Below the pieces are notes generated by a model. It saw nothing but the letters and a program-made list of their open reading frames with translations. It ran no database searches and was not told the origin of the DNA. Source: an uncultured Clostridia bacterium (GTDB lineage Bacteria; Bacillota; Clostridia; Oscillospirales; Butyricicoccaceae). Taken from it: a stretch of 64,000 bases of DNA. The position numbers and the translations under genes were made by a program. The stretch is from assembly GCA_947648385.1 (NCBI GenBank), contig CANSNO010000003.1:1-64000 (forward strand). Reading direction: 5' to 3'. Of this stretch, positions 1 to 8,576 are shown piece by piece (position 1 is the stretch's first letter; each line of letters begins with the position of its first letter).

Positions 1-80
1 CTGGGAGTTGGCGATGGACAGGGAGGCCTGGCGTGCTGCAGTCCATGGGGTCTCAGAGTTGGATGCAACTGAACAACAGT
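1..80 (+). mobile_element. Bov-A/BovB-type ruminant SINE 3' tail
   Basis: The run GATGGACAGGGAGGCCTGGC, followed by GTGCTGCAGTCCATGGGGTC and then AGAGTTGGATGCAACTGAAC, is the signature of the tRNA-less Bov-A family derived from the 3' end of the BovB retroposon, found in cattle, sheep, goat and deer. It is truncated by the window start. Identification is from memory of the consensus, not a database search. Confidence 0.85.
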
Positions 81-287
81 ACCATCACCATGGAATGTTG
101 TTACGGGGATGAACTGTGGACCCATTACATCGGGACTGAGCTTCAAAACGCGTGTGCTTGGGAAAGCAGCCAGACAGCAGACACTACAAGGTGTAGACTC
201 TGTTTATGTGAAATGTCCAAAAAAGGCAAGTCTCTGAGGACAGTAAGCAGGAGCGTGGTCGCCGGGGGCTGGGGTGGGGGCTGGAGA
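1..287. other. Ruminant host DNA fused to the contig
   Basis: This stretch does not look bacterial. Its first ~80 bases match the tail of ruminant Bov-A/BovB SINEs as I remember it. Bases ~208-283 resemble a repeat common in mammalian genomes (AAATGTCC, AGGCAA, GACAGTAAG, then GGGGCTGGGG). No bacterial codon pattern or gene is present, although a 130-codon open frame crosses the junction and is meaningless. The right edge is judged by the return of bacterial coding sequence on the minus strand at about 285-292. Most likely this is an assembly chimera or host contamination in a metagenome; genuine transfer is very unlikely. Confidence 0.85.
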
Positions 288-415
288 ACGTCCCATATGA
301 CATATCCGCAAAGACAGATTATCATAAGACATATGACCATCAGCGCCCTGCGGCGCGCTCTTTTTCTCTTTTGCCTGCTTTTGGGCGCTTGGACCATTTC
401 ATGTTTCCTGGGCAT
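288..415 (-). CDS. Truncated small membrane protein, N-terminus only
   Basis: Only about 43 N-terminal residues are bacterial; the frame then runs into host DNA (proline-rich LQPPPQPP is host-derived). The start at 415 follows AAGGAG with a rather long 12-base spacing. The visible part is a very basic head (KSRQKRKRARRR) followed by one hydrophobic segment (about residues 25-43). Short basic-head, single-span proteins of this shape include DivIC/FtsB-like septum proteins, but nothing specific can be read. The real gene continues in the organism; here it is broken by the assembly junction. It is divergent from gltX. Confidence 0.5.
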
Positions 416-589
416 GGTGCGTTAAAACTCCTTTTGGATCCTGTAAAAGTCAGCCAATATATTATACCACAACAAATCGACAGATTCTACATCTTTTGCC
501 TTGATTATACTTTTTTTCGGGTTCAAAGTTTCATATAAAGTGTAAATTTAATGTGAACCGCCCTTTGGCCCTTAATATTCCCTCTGCCC

Positions 590-619
590 TTGATTTATGC
601 ACCAATGTTGGTATATAAT
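590..619 (+). promoter_or_regulatory. Sigma-A-type promoter for gltX
   Basis: TTGATT (590-595), an 18-base spacer and a perfect TATAAT (614-619) lie 34 bases before the gltX start. Confidence 0.6.
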
Positions 620-652
620 AACTTTATATATTTATAATTCGGAGTGAAAATC

Positions 653-2299
653 ATGGACAACAAAAAGCTTGCAGAGTTTCTGTTCCCCCACATAAAGACC
701 ACAGCGCGACAATACCGCGAGGAAATATATCCCAAAAGAGAACTGCCCGAGGGGGCCATGGTCACCCGTTTTGCCCCCAGCCCCACAGGCTTTCTGCACA
801 TCGGCGGCGTTTTTACATCCCTTGTCAACGAGAGATGCGCCCATAAAAGCGGCGGCGTGCTGATGCTCAGGATAGAGGACACCGACAAAAAGCGCGAGCA
901 GGAAAACGGCATCGATGCCATCCTGACAGGACTTGAGAACTTTGGCATACATTTTGACGAGGGCGTAACAGCCCAGGGAGAACACGGGGCCTATGGCCCC
1001 TACACCCAGAGCCAAAGGGCGGAAATATATCAGGCCTTCTGCAAGGAGCTTGTCGAAAAGGGGTTGGCATATCCCTGCTTCTGCACCGAGGAGGAGCTGG
1101 CCGATATCCGCAAGCGGCAGGAGGCCGACAAGGCCATGCCCGGCTATCACGGACAGTATGCCCGCTGCCGCGACCTTACATTCGAGCAGATTGAGGAGAA
1201 TATAAAGGCAGGCAAAAGCTATGTCATGCGCCTGCGCTCCCCCGGAAAGCCCGGCGGCAGGATAAAATACAAGGACGCCATAAAGGGCCAGATAGAGATG
1301 GACGAGAATATCGCCGACGTCGTCCTGCTCAAGAGCGACGGCATACCCACATATCACTTTGCCCACGCCGTTGACGACAGCCTGATGGGCACCACCCATG
1401 TCATACGCGGCGACGAGTGGGTCAGCTCGGTCAACATACACCTCCAGCTCTTCCAGGCGCTGGGGTTAAAGCCACCCAAGTACGCCCATGTGGCCCCGGT
1501 AATGAAGGAGGAGGACGGCTCCAAGCGCAAGCTTTCAAAGCGCAAGGACCCCGAGGCCGCCGTCAGCTATTTCACCGAGGAGGGCTATCCTAAGGAGAGC
1601 GTGCTGGAATATCTGATGACGCTGGCCAATTCCACCTATGAGGACTGGCGCAGGGCCAATAAGGAGATGGATATGAATGAATATCCCTTCCGCCTTGACA
1701 AAATGGGCCAGTCGGGCGCGCTGTTCGACCTGAAGAAGCTCCACAGCGTCTCGGCCGAGGTCATATCCCGTTTTGACGCCAAAAGGGTGGCCGACGATAT
1801 TATCGGCTGGGCCGAAAAATACGATAAGGAGCTTTATGATTGCCTGTCCTCCGACGGGGACTATGCCGAGGGCATCTTCTCCATTGACAGAGGAGGCAAA
1901 AAGCCCCGTAAGGACATTGCCAAATGGAGCGACGCGAGGGGCTATTGCTCCTATTTCTTCGACAGTCTGTTCGTCAGGGAGGAGAGCCTCGAGTTTGACG
2001 CCGAGACCCAAAAGGCGGCCCTTGAAAAATATCTTGAGGTCTATGACCCCAATGACGACAGGGACGCATGGTTTGACAGGATGAAGTCGATTTGCCCCTC
2101 TCTGGGCTTCGCCTCGGAGGTCAAGGAGTTCAAGGCGGCCGAGCCGGGCACATATAAGGGTCATGTGGGCGACATAAGCTCCATGGTACGCGTGGCTGTG
2201 ACGGGGCGCAAAAACACCCCCGACCTCTGCTCGGTCATGGCCCTTATGGGCGAGGACAGGTGCCGCGCCAGAATAAAGGAATATATCAAAAACTTATAA
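653..2299 (+). CDS. gltX: Glutamate--tRNA ligase
   Basis: Charges tRNA-Glu with glutamate in the cytoplasm. It is a class I synthetase: the HIGH-type motif is GFLHIGG (about residues 47-52) and the KMSKR-type motif is KLSKR (about 292-296). At 548 residues it is longer than the usual ~480-residue bacterial enzyme, with an N-terminal extension of about 35 residues before the Rossmann fold. An in-frame GTG at 644 also opens the frame, but GGAG at 641-644 is correctly spaced only for the ATG at 653, so that start is chosen. glnS follows 15 bases downstream, probably in one operon. Because a dedicated GlnRS is present, this enzyme need not misacylate tRNA-Gln; whether it is discriminating cannot be read here. 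Confidence 0.95.
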   Translation: MDNKKLAEFLFPHIKTTARQYREEIYPKRELPEGAMVTRFAPSPTGFLHIGGVFTSLVNERCAHKSGGVLMLRIEDTDKKREQENGIDAILTGLENFGIHFDEGVTAQGEHGAYGPYTQSQRAEIYQAFCKELVEKGLAYPCFCTEEELADIRKRQEADKAMPGYHGQYARCRDLTFEQIEENIKAGKSYVMRLRSPGKPGGRIKYKDAIKGQIEMDENIADVVLLKSDGIPTYHFAHAVDDSLMGTTHVIRGDEWVSSVNIHLQLFQALGLKPPKYAHVAPVMKEEDGSKRKLSKRKDPEAAVSYFTEEGYPKESVLEYLMTLANSTYEDWRRANKEMDMNEYPFRLDKMGQSGALFDLKKLHSVSAEVISRFDAKRVADDIIGWAEKYDKELYDCLSSDGDYAEGIFSIDRGGKKPRKDIAKWSDARGYCSYFFDSLFVREESLEFDAETQKAALEKYLEVYDPNDDRDAWFDRMKSICPSLGFASEVKEFKAAEPGTYKGHVGDISSMVRVAVTGRKNTPDLCSVMALMGEDRCRARIKEYIKNL

Positions 2300-2314
2300 T
2301 TTGGAGTATATATT

Positions 2315-3979
2315 ATGGAAAACAACGAAATATCCAATTTCATAGACGATTTTATAAAGGAAGATTTGGCAAACGGCGTTTACGACAGGGTCCACACCCG
2401 TTTTCCGCCCGAGCCCAACGGCTACCTCCACATCGGCCACTGCAAGGCGCTGTGGATAGATTTCGGCACGGCAAGGCGCTTCGGCGGCATATGCAACCTG
2501 CGTATGGACGACACCAACCCGGCCAAGGAGGATGTGGAGTATGTCGACGCCATCAAGGAGGATATCCACTGGCTGGGCTTCGACTGGGACGACAGGTTTT
2601 TCTACGGCTCCGACTATTTTGAGCAGACATATGAATACGCCGTCGAGCTCATCAAAAAGGGCCTTGCCTATGTATGCGAGCTGACCCCAGAGGAGTTCAG
2701 GGAGAAGAGGGGCGACCTGACCCATCCGGCCGTCAGCCCCTACCGCGACAGGCCTATTGAGGAAAATCTCGACCTTTTCGAGAGGATGAAAAAGGGCGAG
2801 TTCCCCGAGGGGAAATACACCCTCCGCGCAAAAATAGATTTGGCCTCGGGCAACTTCAATATGCGCGACCCCGTCCTTTACAGGATAAGGTATATCGAGC
2901 ATCACCGTCAGGGCACAAAGTGGTGCATCTTCCCCATGTATGATTTCGCCCATCCCATTCAGGACGCCATAGAGGGCATAACCCACTCCCTTTGCTCTTT
3001 GGAGTATGAGGACCACAGGCCCCTTTACAACTGGGTCATCGACAATGTCTCGGTGCCCTCCCACCCCCGTCAGATAGAGTTTTCGCGCCTGAACATAAAC
3101 TACACCGTCATGTCAAAGCGCAAGCTCCGCAAGCTTGTTGAGGACGGTCTTGTCTCCGGCTGGGACGACCCCCGTATGCCCACCCTCTGCGGCCTGAGGC
3201 GCAGGGGCTACACCCCCGAGTCGATAGTCGCTTTCTGCGAGGGCAACGGCATAACAAAGGTCTCCGGCATAGTGGAATACGCTTTCCTTGAAAGCTGTAT
3301 AAGAAACGACCTCAACACAAACGCCAACCGCGTCATGGCCGTCCTCGACCCCGTCAAGCTGGTGCTGGACAACTATCCCGAGGATACGCGCGAGACATTT
3401 GAAGTGGAGAACAACCCCGAAAAGCCCGAGACAGGCACAAGACCCGTCGATTTCTCCCGTGAGCTTTGGATAGAGCGCGAGGATTTTATGGAGGTTCCCG
3501 TGCCGAAATACAACCGCCTTTATGTGGGCGGCGAGGTCAGGCTCAAGGGGGCTTACATCATAAAGGCCACAGGCTGCGAGAAGGACGAAAACGGCAATAT
3601 AACCGTCATTCACGCAAGCTGCGATATGGATTCGCGCGGCGGCAACGCCCCCGACGGCCGCAAGGTCAAGGGCACGATACACTGGGTCGATTGCCGTTCT
3701 GCCGTCGACGCCGAGGTCAGGGTCTATGACAATCTCTTTACCGACCCGGCCCCCGATGCCGCCGATAAGAACTTCCTCGATTATCTCAACCCCGATTCCC
3801 TCAAGGTCTTGACAGGCTGCAAGGTGGAAAAAAGCCTTGCCTCGGCCACGACCGGCGACAGGTTCCAGTTTATGCGTCTGGGCTATTTCTGCCCCGACAG
3901 CAAGGATTCCACCCCTGAACATCTTGTCTTTAACCGCACGGTTACACTCAAGGACAGCTGGGCAAAGAAGGCGAAGTAA
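2315..3979 (+). CDS. glnS: Glutamine--tRNA ligase
   Basis: Charges tRNA-Gln directly. It is a class I enzyme of the GlnRS type, with the eukaryote-like signature [12 protein letters not shown] (residues 31-42) and VMSKR near residue 265-270. The C-terminal half carries the GlnRS anticodon-binding beta barrels. Its 554 residues are the normal family length. Many Clostridia make Gln-tRNA through GatCAB instead, so glnS marks a lineage that acquired the direct route; gatCAB is not in this window. GGAG upstream gives the start. The gene lies between gltX and a cysteine desulfurase whose TTG start is two bases past its stop, which suggests cotranscription. Confidence 0.95.
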   Translation: MENNEISNFIDDFIKEDLANGVYDRVHTRFPPEPNGYLHIGHCKALWIDFGTARRFGGICNLRMDDTNPAKEDVEYVDAIKEDIHWLGFDWDDRFFYGSDYFEQTYEYAVELIKKGLAYVCELTPEEFREKRGDLTHPAVSPYRDRPIEENLDLFERMKKGEFPEGKYTLRAKIDLASGNFNMRDPVLYRIRYIEHHRQGTKWCIFPMYDFAHPIQDAIEGITHSLCSLEYEDHRPLYNWVIDNVSVPSHPRQIEFSRLNINYTVMSKRKLRKLVEDGLVSGWDDPRMPTLCGLRRRGYTPESIVAFCEGNGITKVSGIVEYAFLESCIRNDLNTNANRVMAVLDPVKLVLDNYPEDTRETFEVENNPEKPETGTRPVDFSRELWIEREDFMEVPVPKYNRLYVGGEVRLKGAYIIKATGCEKDENGNITVIHASCDMDSRGGNAPDGRKVKGTIHWVDCRSAVDAEVRVYDNLFTDPAPDAADKNFLDYLNPDSLKVLTGCKVEKSLASATTGDRFQFMRLGYFCPDSKDSTPEHLVFNRTVTLKDSWAKKAK

Positions 3980-3981
3980 TT

Positions 3982-5097
3982 TTGAGCATATACTTTGACA
4001 ACGCGGCCACCACCGCCCCCATTCCCGAGGCAGTGGCGGCGGCCTCGGCCGCCATGGGAGAGGTTTTCGGCAATCCGTCCTCCCTGCATGAGGAGGGGCG
4101 CAAAGCGCGCGAGCTTTTGGAGGGGGCCAGAAACGAGGTCGCCCTCTCCTTGGGCTGTCAGCCCGACAGGGTTTTCTTTACCTCGGGAGGTTCCGAGAGC
4201 ATAAACACGGCCATCAGGGGCGCCGCCATGAAAAACAGGCATCTCGGCCGCCGAATAATCTCGACGGCCATCGAGCATGACGCCGTTTTGAACACCCTTA
4301 AGGAGCTGAAAAACGAGGGCTTCGAGGTTATTTTGATCCCTCCCGAAAGGGACGGCTCGGTCAGGGCCGAAAGGGTGTTGGAGGCCGTGACGGCCGACAC
4401 GGCTCTTGTTTCCATGCAGGGAATAAACAACGAGACGGGGGCCGTCCTGCCCTATGCCCATGTGGCGGCTGAGTATAAAAGGATATGTCCACAGGGGCTT
4501 TTTCATCTGGACGGCGTACAGAACTTTTTAAAAAGGCCAATGACGCTGGAAAATGTCGACATGGCTTCGGTCTCGGCTCACAAAATAGGGGGCCTCAAGG
4601 GCTGCGGCGCCCTTTATATCAAAAAGGGCCTGACATTGCGCCCCATGATATACGGCGGAGGGCAGGAAAAGGGTATGCGCTCGGGAACCGAGGGTATGCC
4701 CCAGATAGCCGCCTTCGGCGCTGCCTGCAAGGCGCGGCGCGAGAGCATGGAGCAAAACGCCGCCCATATGGCCGAAATAAAAGCCTTTATAATAAAAACG
4801 GCCAGGGAGAAAGGCTGGACGGTCAACACGCCCGAAAACTCGGCCGACCATGTCGTCAATCTCTCTACCTGCCGCGGCAGGAGCGAGGTATACATCCGCG
4901 TGCTGAGCGACGAGGGCATATATGTCAGCGGCGGCTCGGCCTGCGCCAGGGGTAAAGCCTCCCATGTGCTGGAGGCCATGAGACTGCCCAAAAAGAACAT
5001 CGACGCCGCCCTTCGGGTCAGCCTTTGCCCCGAAAGCTGCATGGAGGACGCGGTTATTTTTTGCGAGGCTCTTGATAACGCCTCAAAAATGTTTTGA
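3982..5097 (+). CDS. Cysteine desulfurase (NifS/IscS family)
   Basis: A pyridoxal-phosphate enzyme that removes sulfur from cysteine as an enzyme-bound persulfide. The PLP lysine is K201 in SAHKIGGLKG and the persulfide cysteine is C321 in SGGSACARG. The loop length around C321 suits the class II NifS/IscS-like clostridial forms. Length is 371 residues, typical. The start is TTG at 3982, two bases after the glnS stop, which implies translational coupling. thiI follows after 24 bases, and ThiI needs persulfide sulfur from such an enzyme, so this gene is probably its dedicated donor for 4-thiouridine (NifZ-like role). No iscU or other Fe-S scaffold gene is next to it. Confidence 0.92.
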   Translation: MSIYFDNAATTAPIPEAVAAASAAMGEVFGNPSSLHEEGRKARELLEGARNEVALSLGCQPDRVFFTSGGSESINTAIRGAAMKNRHLGRRIISTAIEHDAVLNTLKELKNEGFEVILIPPERDGSVRAERVLEAVTADTALVSMQGINNETGAVLPYAHVAAEYKRICPQGLFHLDGVQNFLKRPMTLENVDMASVSAHKIGGLKGCGALYIKKGLTLRPMIYGGGQEKGMRSGTEGMPQIAAFGAACKARRESMEQNAAHMAEIKAFIIKTAREKGWTVNTPENSADHVVNLSTCRGRSEVYIRVLSDEGIYVSGGSACARGKASHVLEAMRLPKKNIDAALRVSLCPESCMEDAVIFCEALDNASKMF

Positions 5098-5121
5098 TTT
5101 CCCTTCAAAAGGAGAATGACA

Positions 5122-6288
5122 ATGCAGGAAGTTTTGCTGCTCAAATGCGGAGAGCTTGTTTTAAAGGGGCTCAACCGCTATAAGTTTGAAGAAAAGCTGC
5201 TCAGGATAGTCCACGACAGGATGAAGAAGATAGGGCGGTTTGACATATGGTCGATGCAGTCGACGATATATGTGGAGCCGCAGGGGGAGCAGGACCTCGA
5301 CGCCGCTCTCGACGCCGCCACAAAGATATTCGGCATAAACTCTGTATCCCGAGCCGCCGTGTGTGAAAAGGATATCGAGGTGATTAAAAAAACGGCGGAG
5401 GAATATTTGGGCGAAAAGCTCAAGGGCGTCACCACCTATAAGGTGGACGCCAAACGCTCGGACAAACGCTTTCCGCTGACCTCGCCCCGGATTGGCGTGG
5501 AGGTGGGCGGCTACCTTTCCGATGTTTTCCCACATCTTCAGGCCAAAATGGACGAGCCGGAAATGACCGTCATGGTGGAGATACGCGATAAGGCGGCCTA
5601 TGTTTCGGGCGAAAAGCTCAGGGGCGTGGGCGGTATGCCCGTCGGCTCCAACGGCAGGGCCATGCTTCTGCTGTCGGGAGGCATAGATTCCCCCGTGGCC
5701 GGTTATATGATGGCCAAAAGAGGGCTTGACCTTGCCGCCGTGCATTTTTACAGCTATCCCTATACATCAAAGGAGGCCAGAGACAAGGTCATTGAATTGG
5801 CCGACATAGTCTCCAACTACAGCGGCAAGATGACCGTCCTTCTGGTTCCTTTTACCGAGATACAGCTTGAGATATCCAAAAAGTGCAAGGAGGACTATTT
5901 CACGATAATCATGCGCCGCATGATGATGAGGATAGCCCAGAAGGGGGCCGAGATGCAGCACTGCGGCGCGCTGATAACGGGGGAGAGCCTCGGTCAGGTG
6001 GCCAGCCAGACAATGGAGGCCCTCGGCTGTACTCAGGCCGTATGCTATATGCCCGTTTTCCGTCCGGCTATAGGCATGGATAAAGAGGAAATAATAGATA
6101 TCGCCCGTAAAATAGGCACCTTCGAGACCTCCTCTCTGCCCTATGAAGATTGCTGTACCGTCTTCACCCCTCGCCACCCCCAGACAAAGCCGAGGCTCCA
6201 AAAGGTGGAGGAGCAGGAGAGCAGGATAGACGTGGACGGCCTTGTGGAAAGGGCCGTGGCCGGAATTGAAAAGATAACTGTCGGCTGA
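5122..6288 (+). CDS. thiI: tRNA 4-thiouridine synthase ThiI
   Basis: Inserts sulfur into uridine 8 of tRNA, using ATP to adenylate the base. An N-terminal ferredoxin-like/THUMP region (about 1-165) binds tRNA. The PP-loop ATP site is SGGIDS (185-190). Its 388 residues end without the C-terminal rhodanese domain of E. coli ThiI, as is usual in Firmicutes, where a neighbouring NifS-type desulfurase delivers the sulfur. AGGAG at 5110-5114 fits the ATG at 5122 (7-base gap), not the in-frame ATG at 5116. CinA follows after 16 bases. Confidence 0.95.
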   Translation: MQEVLLLKCGELVLKGLNRYKFEEKLLRIVHDRMKKIGRFDIWSMQSTIYVEPQGEQDLDAALDAATKIFGINSVSRAAVCEKDIEVIKKTAEEYLGEKLKGVTTYKVDAKRSDKRFPLTSPRIGVEVGGYLSDVFPHLQAKMDEPEMTVMVEIRDKAAYVSGEKLRGVGGMPVGSNGRAMLLLSGGIDSPVAGYMMAKRGLDLAAVHFYSYPYTSKEARDKVIELADIVSNYSGKMTVLLVPFTEIQLEISKKCKEDYFTIIMRRMMMRIAQKGAEMQHCGALITGESLGQVASQTMEALGCTQAVCYMPVFRPAIGMDKEEIIDIARKIGTFETSSLPYEDCCTVFTPRHPQTKPRLQKVEEQESRIDVDGLVERAVAGIEKITVG

Positions 6289-6304
6289 CAGAGGAGGGTA
6301 TATT

Positions 6305-7543
6305 ATGAAATGTGAGCTTATAGCCGTCGGCACCGAGCTTCTTTTGGGCGAGATTTCAAACACCGACGCCCAGATGATATCTCAGGGTCTTTCCGAGCTG
6401 GGAATAAACGTATATCACCACACGGTTGTCGGCGACAACCCCGAAAGACTCAAGGAGGTTCTGACCATCGCCAAAAGCCGCGCCGATATAATCATCACCA
6501 CGGGCGGCCTCGGCCCCACGGCCGACGACCTGACAAAGGAGACGATAGCCGCCGCCTTCGGCAAAAAGCTTTATATGGATAAGGAGCAGCGAGAGAGGCT
6601 GCATCAGCGCATGGGCGCGCGTATGACGCCAAACAATGAAAAACAAGCCATGCTGCCCGAAAACTGCGAGGTTCTCGTCAACGACTGGGGCACGGCTCCC
6701 GGCTGCGCCTTTTACGCCGAGGGGTGCCATGTCATCATGCTTCCCGGCCCTCCCTCCGAGTGTACCCCCATGTTCAAATACAGGGCAAGACCCTATCTTG
6801 AAAAGCTCTGCACCGACGGGCAGGTCATCCGTTCACGCTTTATAAAGATTTTCGGCCTCGGCGAAAGCGCCATGGAGGATAAGCTGGCCTTTCTCATGAA
6901 CTCCCTTGAAAACCCCACCGCCGCCCCCTATGCCAAGGAGGGAGAGTGCGAGGTCAGAGTGACGGCCAAGGCCGACAGCGAGGAGGAGGCCTACGGCCTC
7001 ATCGACCCCGTCGTGGGACAGATAAAGGAGATTCTCGGCTCGGTCGTCTACGGCGTCGACGTCACATCTCTGGAGGAGGTCGTCGTCAAGGGACTTATTG
7101 ATAAGGGCCTGACCATTTCCACGGCCGAATCCTGCACGGGCGGCCTCATGGGCAAAAGGCTGACCGATATCCCGGGCAGCTCGGCCTGCTATATAGGGGG
7201 CGCCGTGACCTATTCAAACGAGATGAAGATGAAGGTGCTGGGCGTCTCGCCCAAGACCCTTGAAAACTTCGGCGCCGTCAGCGCCGAAACTGCCATGGAG
7301 ATGGCCAGAGGCATAAGAAAGCTGACGGGAGCCGATATCGGCATCTCGACGACAGGGGTCGCAGGCCCCGGCGGCGGAAGCGACGAAAAGCCTGTCGGAA
7401 CCGTCTATATCGGCCTGAGCGCCGATGGCGTCGACAAGGTCATCAAACCCGAGCTGCGCCCCACATCCTCCCGTCAGAGGATACGCAACTCCTCGGCCGG
7501 CAGCGCCTTTGACCTTGTGCGCCGTGAAATATTGGAGAAATAA
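6305..7543 (+). CDS. cinA: CinA family protein (NMN amidohydrolase type)
   Basis: Two domains are visible. The N-terminal MoaB/MogA-like molybdopterin-binding-type domain contains ELLLGEISNTDAQ and TTGGLGPTADD. The C-terminal PncC-like domain contains TAESCTGGL and TGVAGPGGGS, which in characterised members deamidates nicotinamide mononucleotide to recycle NAD. In Bacillus and Streptococcus the gene is competence-induced and lies with recA; here it sits behind thiI. Length 412 is normal. GAGGAGGG precedes the ATG. dprA elsewhere in the window shows that at least part of the DNA-uptake machinery is also encoded. Confidence 0.93.
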   Translation: MKCELIAVGTELLLGEISNTDAQMISQGLSELGINVYHHTVVGDNPERLKEVLTIAKSRADIIITTGGLGPTADDLTKETIAAAFGKKLYMDKEQRERLHQRMGARMTPNNEKQAMLPENCEVLVNDWGTAPGCAFYAEGCHVIMLPGPPSECTPMFKYRARPYLEKLCTDGQVIRSRFIKIFGLGESAMEDKLAFLMNSLENPTAAPYAKEGECEVRVTAKADSEEEAYGLIDPVVGQIKEILGSVVYGVDVTSLEEVVVKGLIDKGLTISTAESCTGGLMGKRLTDIPGSSACYIGGAVTYSNEMKMKVLGVSPKTLENFGAVSAETAMEMARGIRKLTGADIGISTTGVAGPGGGSDEKPVGTVYIGLSADGVDKVIKPELRPTSSRQRIRNSSAGSAFDLVRREILEK

Positions 7544-7594
7544 CGGCTAGAATATATTTGTATAATGTCCCTTGTGTTTTGAAAGGGGGAGACA

Positions 7595-8275
7595 ATGAGC
7601 ACCATTCTTATCGTGGAAGATGAAAAAAGCATAGTCGACCTCATATCCTATAACCTCAAAAGGGAGGGGTATGACATCATGGAGGCCTACGACGGCCAAA
7701 AGGGGCTTGAGCTGGCCCTTTCGGGCAGTGTCGACCTGGTTCTGCTCGACGTGATGCTGCCGGTTATGGACGGCTTTGAGGTGCTGAGGCATATCAGAGA
7801 GCAGTCGGCGTTGCCTGTCATCATGGTGACGGCCCGCGAGGAGGAGCGCGACAAGGTTCTGGGCCTTGAGGAAGGGGCCGACGACTATATCACAAAGCCC
7901 TTTTCGGTCAAGGAGCTGGCCGCCCGAGTCAAGGCCAACATACGCCGCAACACCGATTTTAATAAAACCATCCATGAGGGGGACAAATACGGCCCCTTTG
8001 ACGTCGACCGCTCTCTTCAGGCCATATCAAAGGACGGAAAGCTGCTGGATTTGACCCAGCGCGAGTATGATATAATATGCTATTTTCTCGAGCGTCCCTC
8101 TCAGGTCATCTCTCGCGAGGAGCTGATGGAAAAGGTCTGGGGCTTCGAGTTTTACGGCGACCTGCGCGCCGTCGACGTCGCCATGAGGCGCCTGCGCGCC
8201 AAACTTGAAGACGACCCGGCGGAGCCGAAGTATTTGATGACCAAGCGCGGAGCCGGCTATTATTTGCAGGTGTAA
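7595..8275 (+). CDS. walR: WalR-type response regulator
   Basis: OmpR/PhoB-family regulator with a receiver domain (phospho-acceptor D52 in LLDVMLPVMDGF, acidic pair E8/D9, K in TKPFS) and a winged-helix DNA-binding domain (about 130-226). The company of a WalK-like kinase, yycH, yycI, walJ and rlmH identifies it as WalR/VicR, the regulator of peptidoglycan remodelling in Firmicutes. AGGGGGAG precedes the ATG. Unusually, the kinase does not follow directly: 301 bases of hairpin-rich DNA lie between them. Confidence 0.9.
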   Translation: MSTILIVEDEKSIVDLISYNLKREGYDIMEAYDGQKGLELALSGSVDLVLLDVMLPVMDGFEVLRHIREQSALPVIMVTAREEERDKVLGLEEGADDYITKPFSVKELAARVKANIRRNTDFNKTIHEGDKYGPFDVDRSLQAISKDGKLLDLTQREYDIICYFLERPSQVISREELMEKVWGFEFYGDLRAVDVAMRRLRAKLEDDPAEPKYLMTKRGAGYYLQV

Positions 8276-8576
8276 AAAGCATACAAGGCATAACGAGGGT
8301 CGTCTTCTACGGCGACTTGTCGTCTATTTAATCCGCCCTTGCCGGAGGCTATTGGAGCGAGGGGCCGCCCGCCGCTTTGCGTAGCAAAGTCGGTGGGGAC
8401 GACTTGTACCTTTTTCTGGGGGTCAGGAGGGCAGGGCATCCCCCTGTTTGCTTTTTGTTTCTTTTTTTTCGAAAAAGAAAAACTTTTTGGATACTTTTTG
8501 GTTTCAAAAAGTATCCAACTGTTGGTGCGAGCTAAATAAATTATTATAGCTTCCTAAAAAAGGGGGGAGAAAAATC
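8276..8576 (+). repeat. Hairpin-rich intergenic insert between walR and walK
   Basis: No gene is seen in these 301 bases. They contain at least four inverted repeats: around 8369-8396 (core CTTTGC-GTA-GCAAAG at 8375-8389), a G-run/C-run stem near 8426-8453, TTTCTTTTT/AAAAAGAAA near 8459-8480, and a perfect 14-base stem with a 4-base loop at 8487-8518 (TTGGATACTTTTTG, loop GTTT). The last could act as a terminator or attenuator. TTATTATAG near 8541-8549 could be the -10 of a separate walK promoter; the -35 is unclear. Confidence 0.6.

Noticed and set aside
33..425. 130-codon open frame at the left end
   Set aside because: It runs across host SINE sequence and the chimera junction; it has no bacterial coding character or ribosome site.
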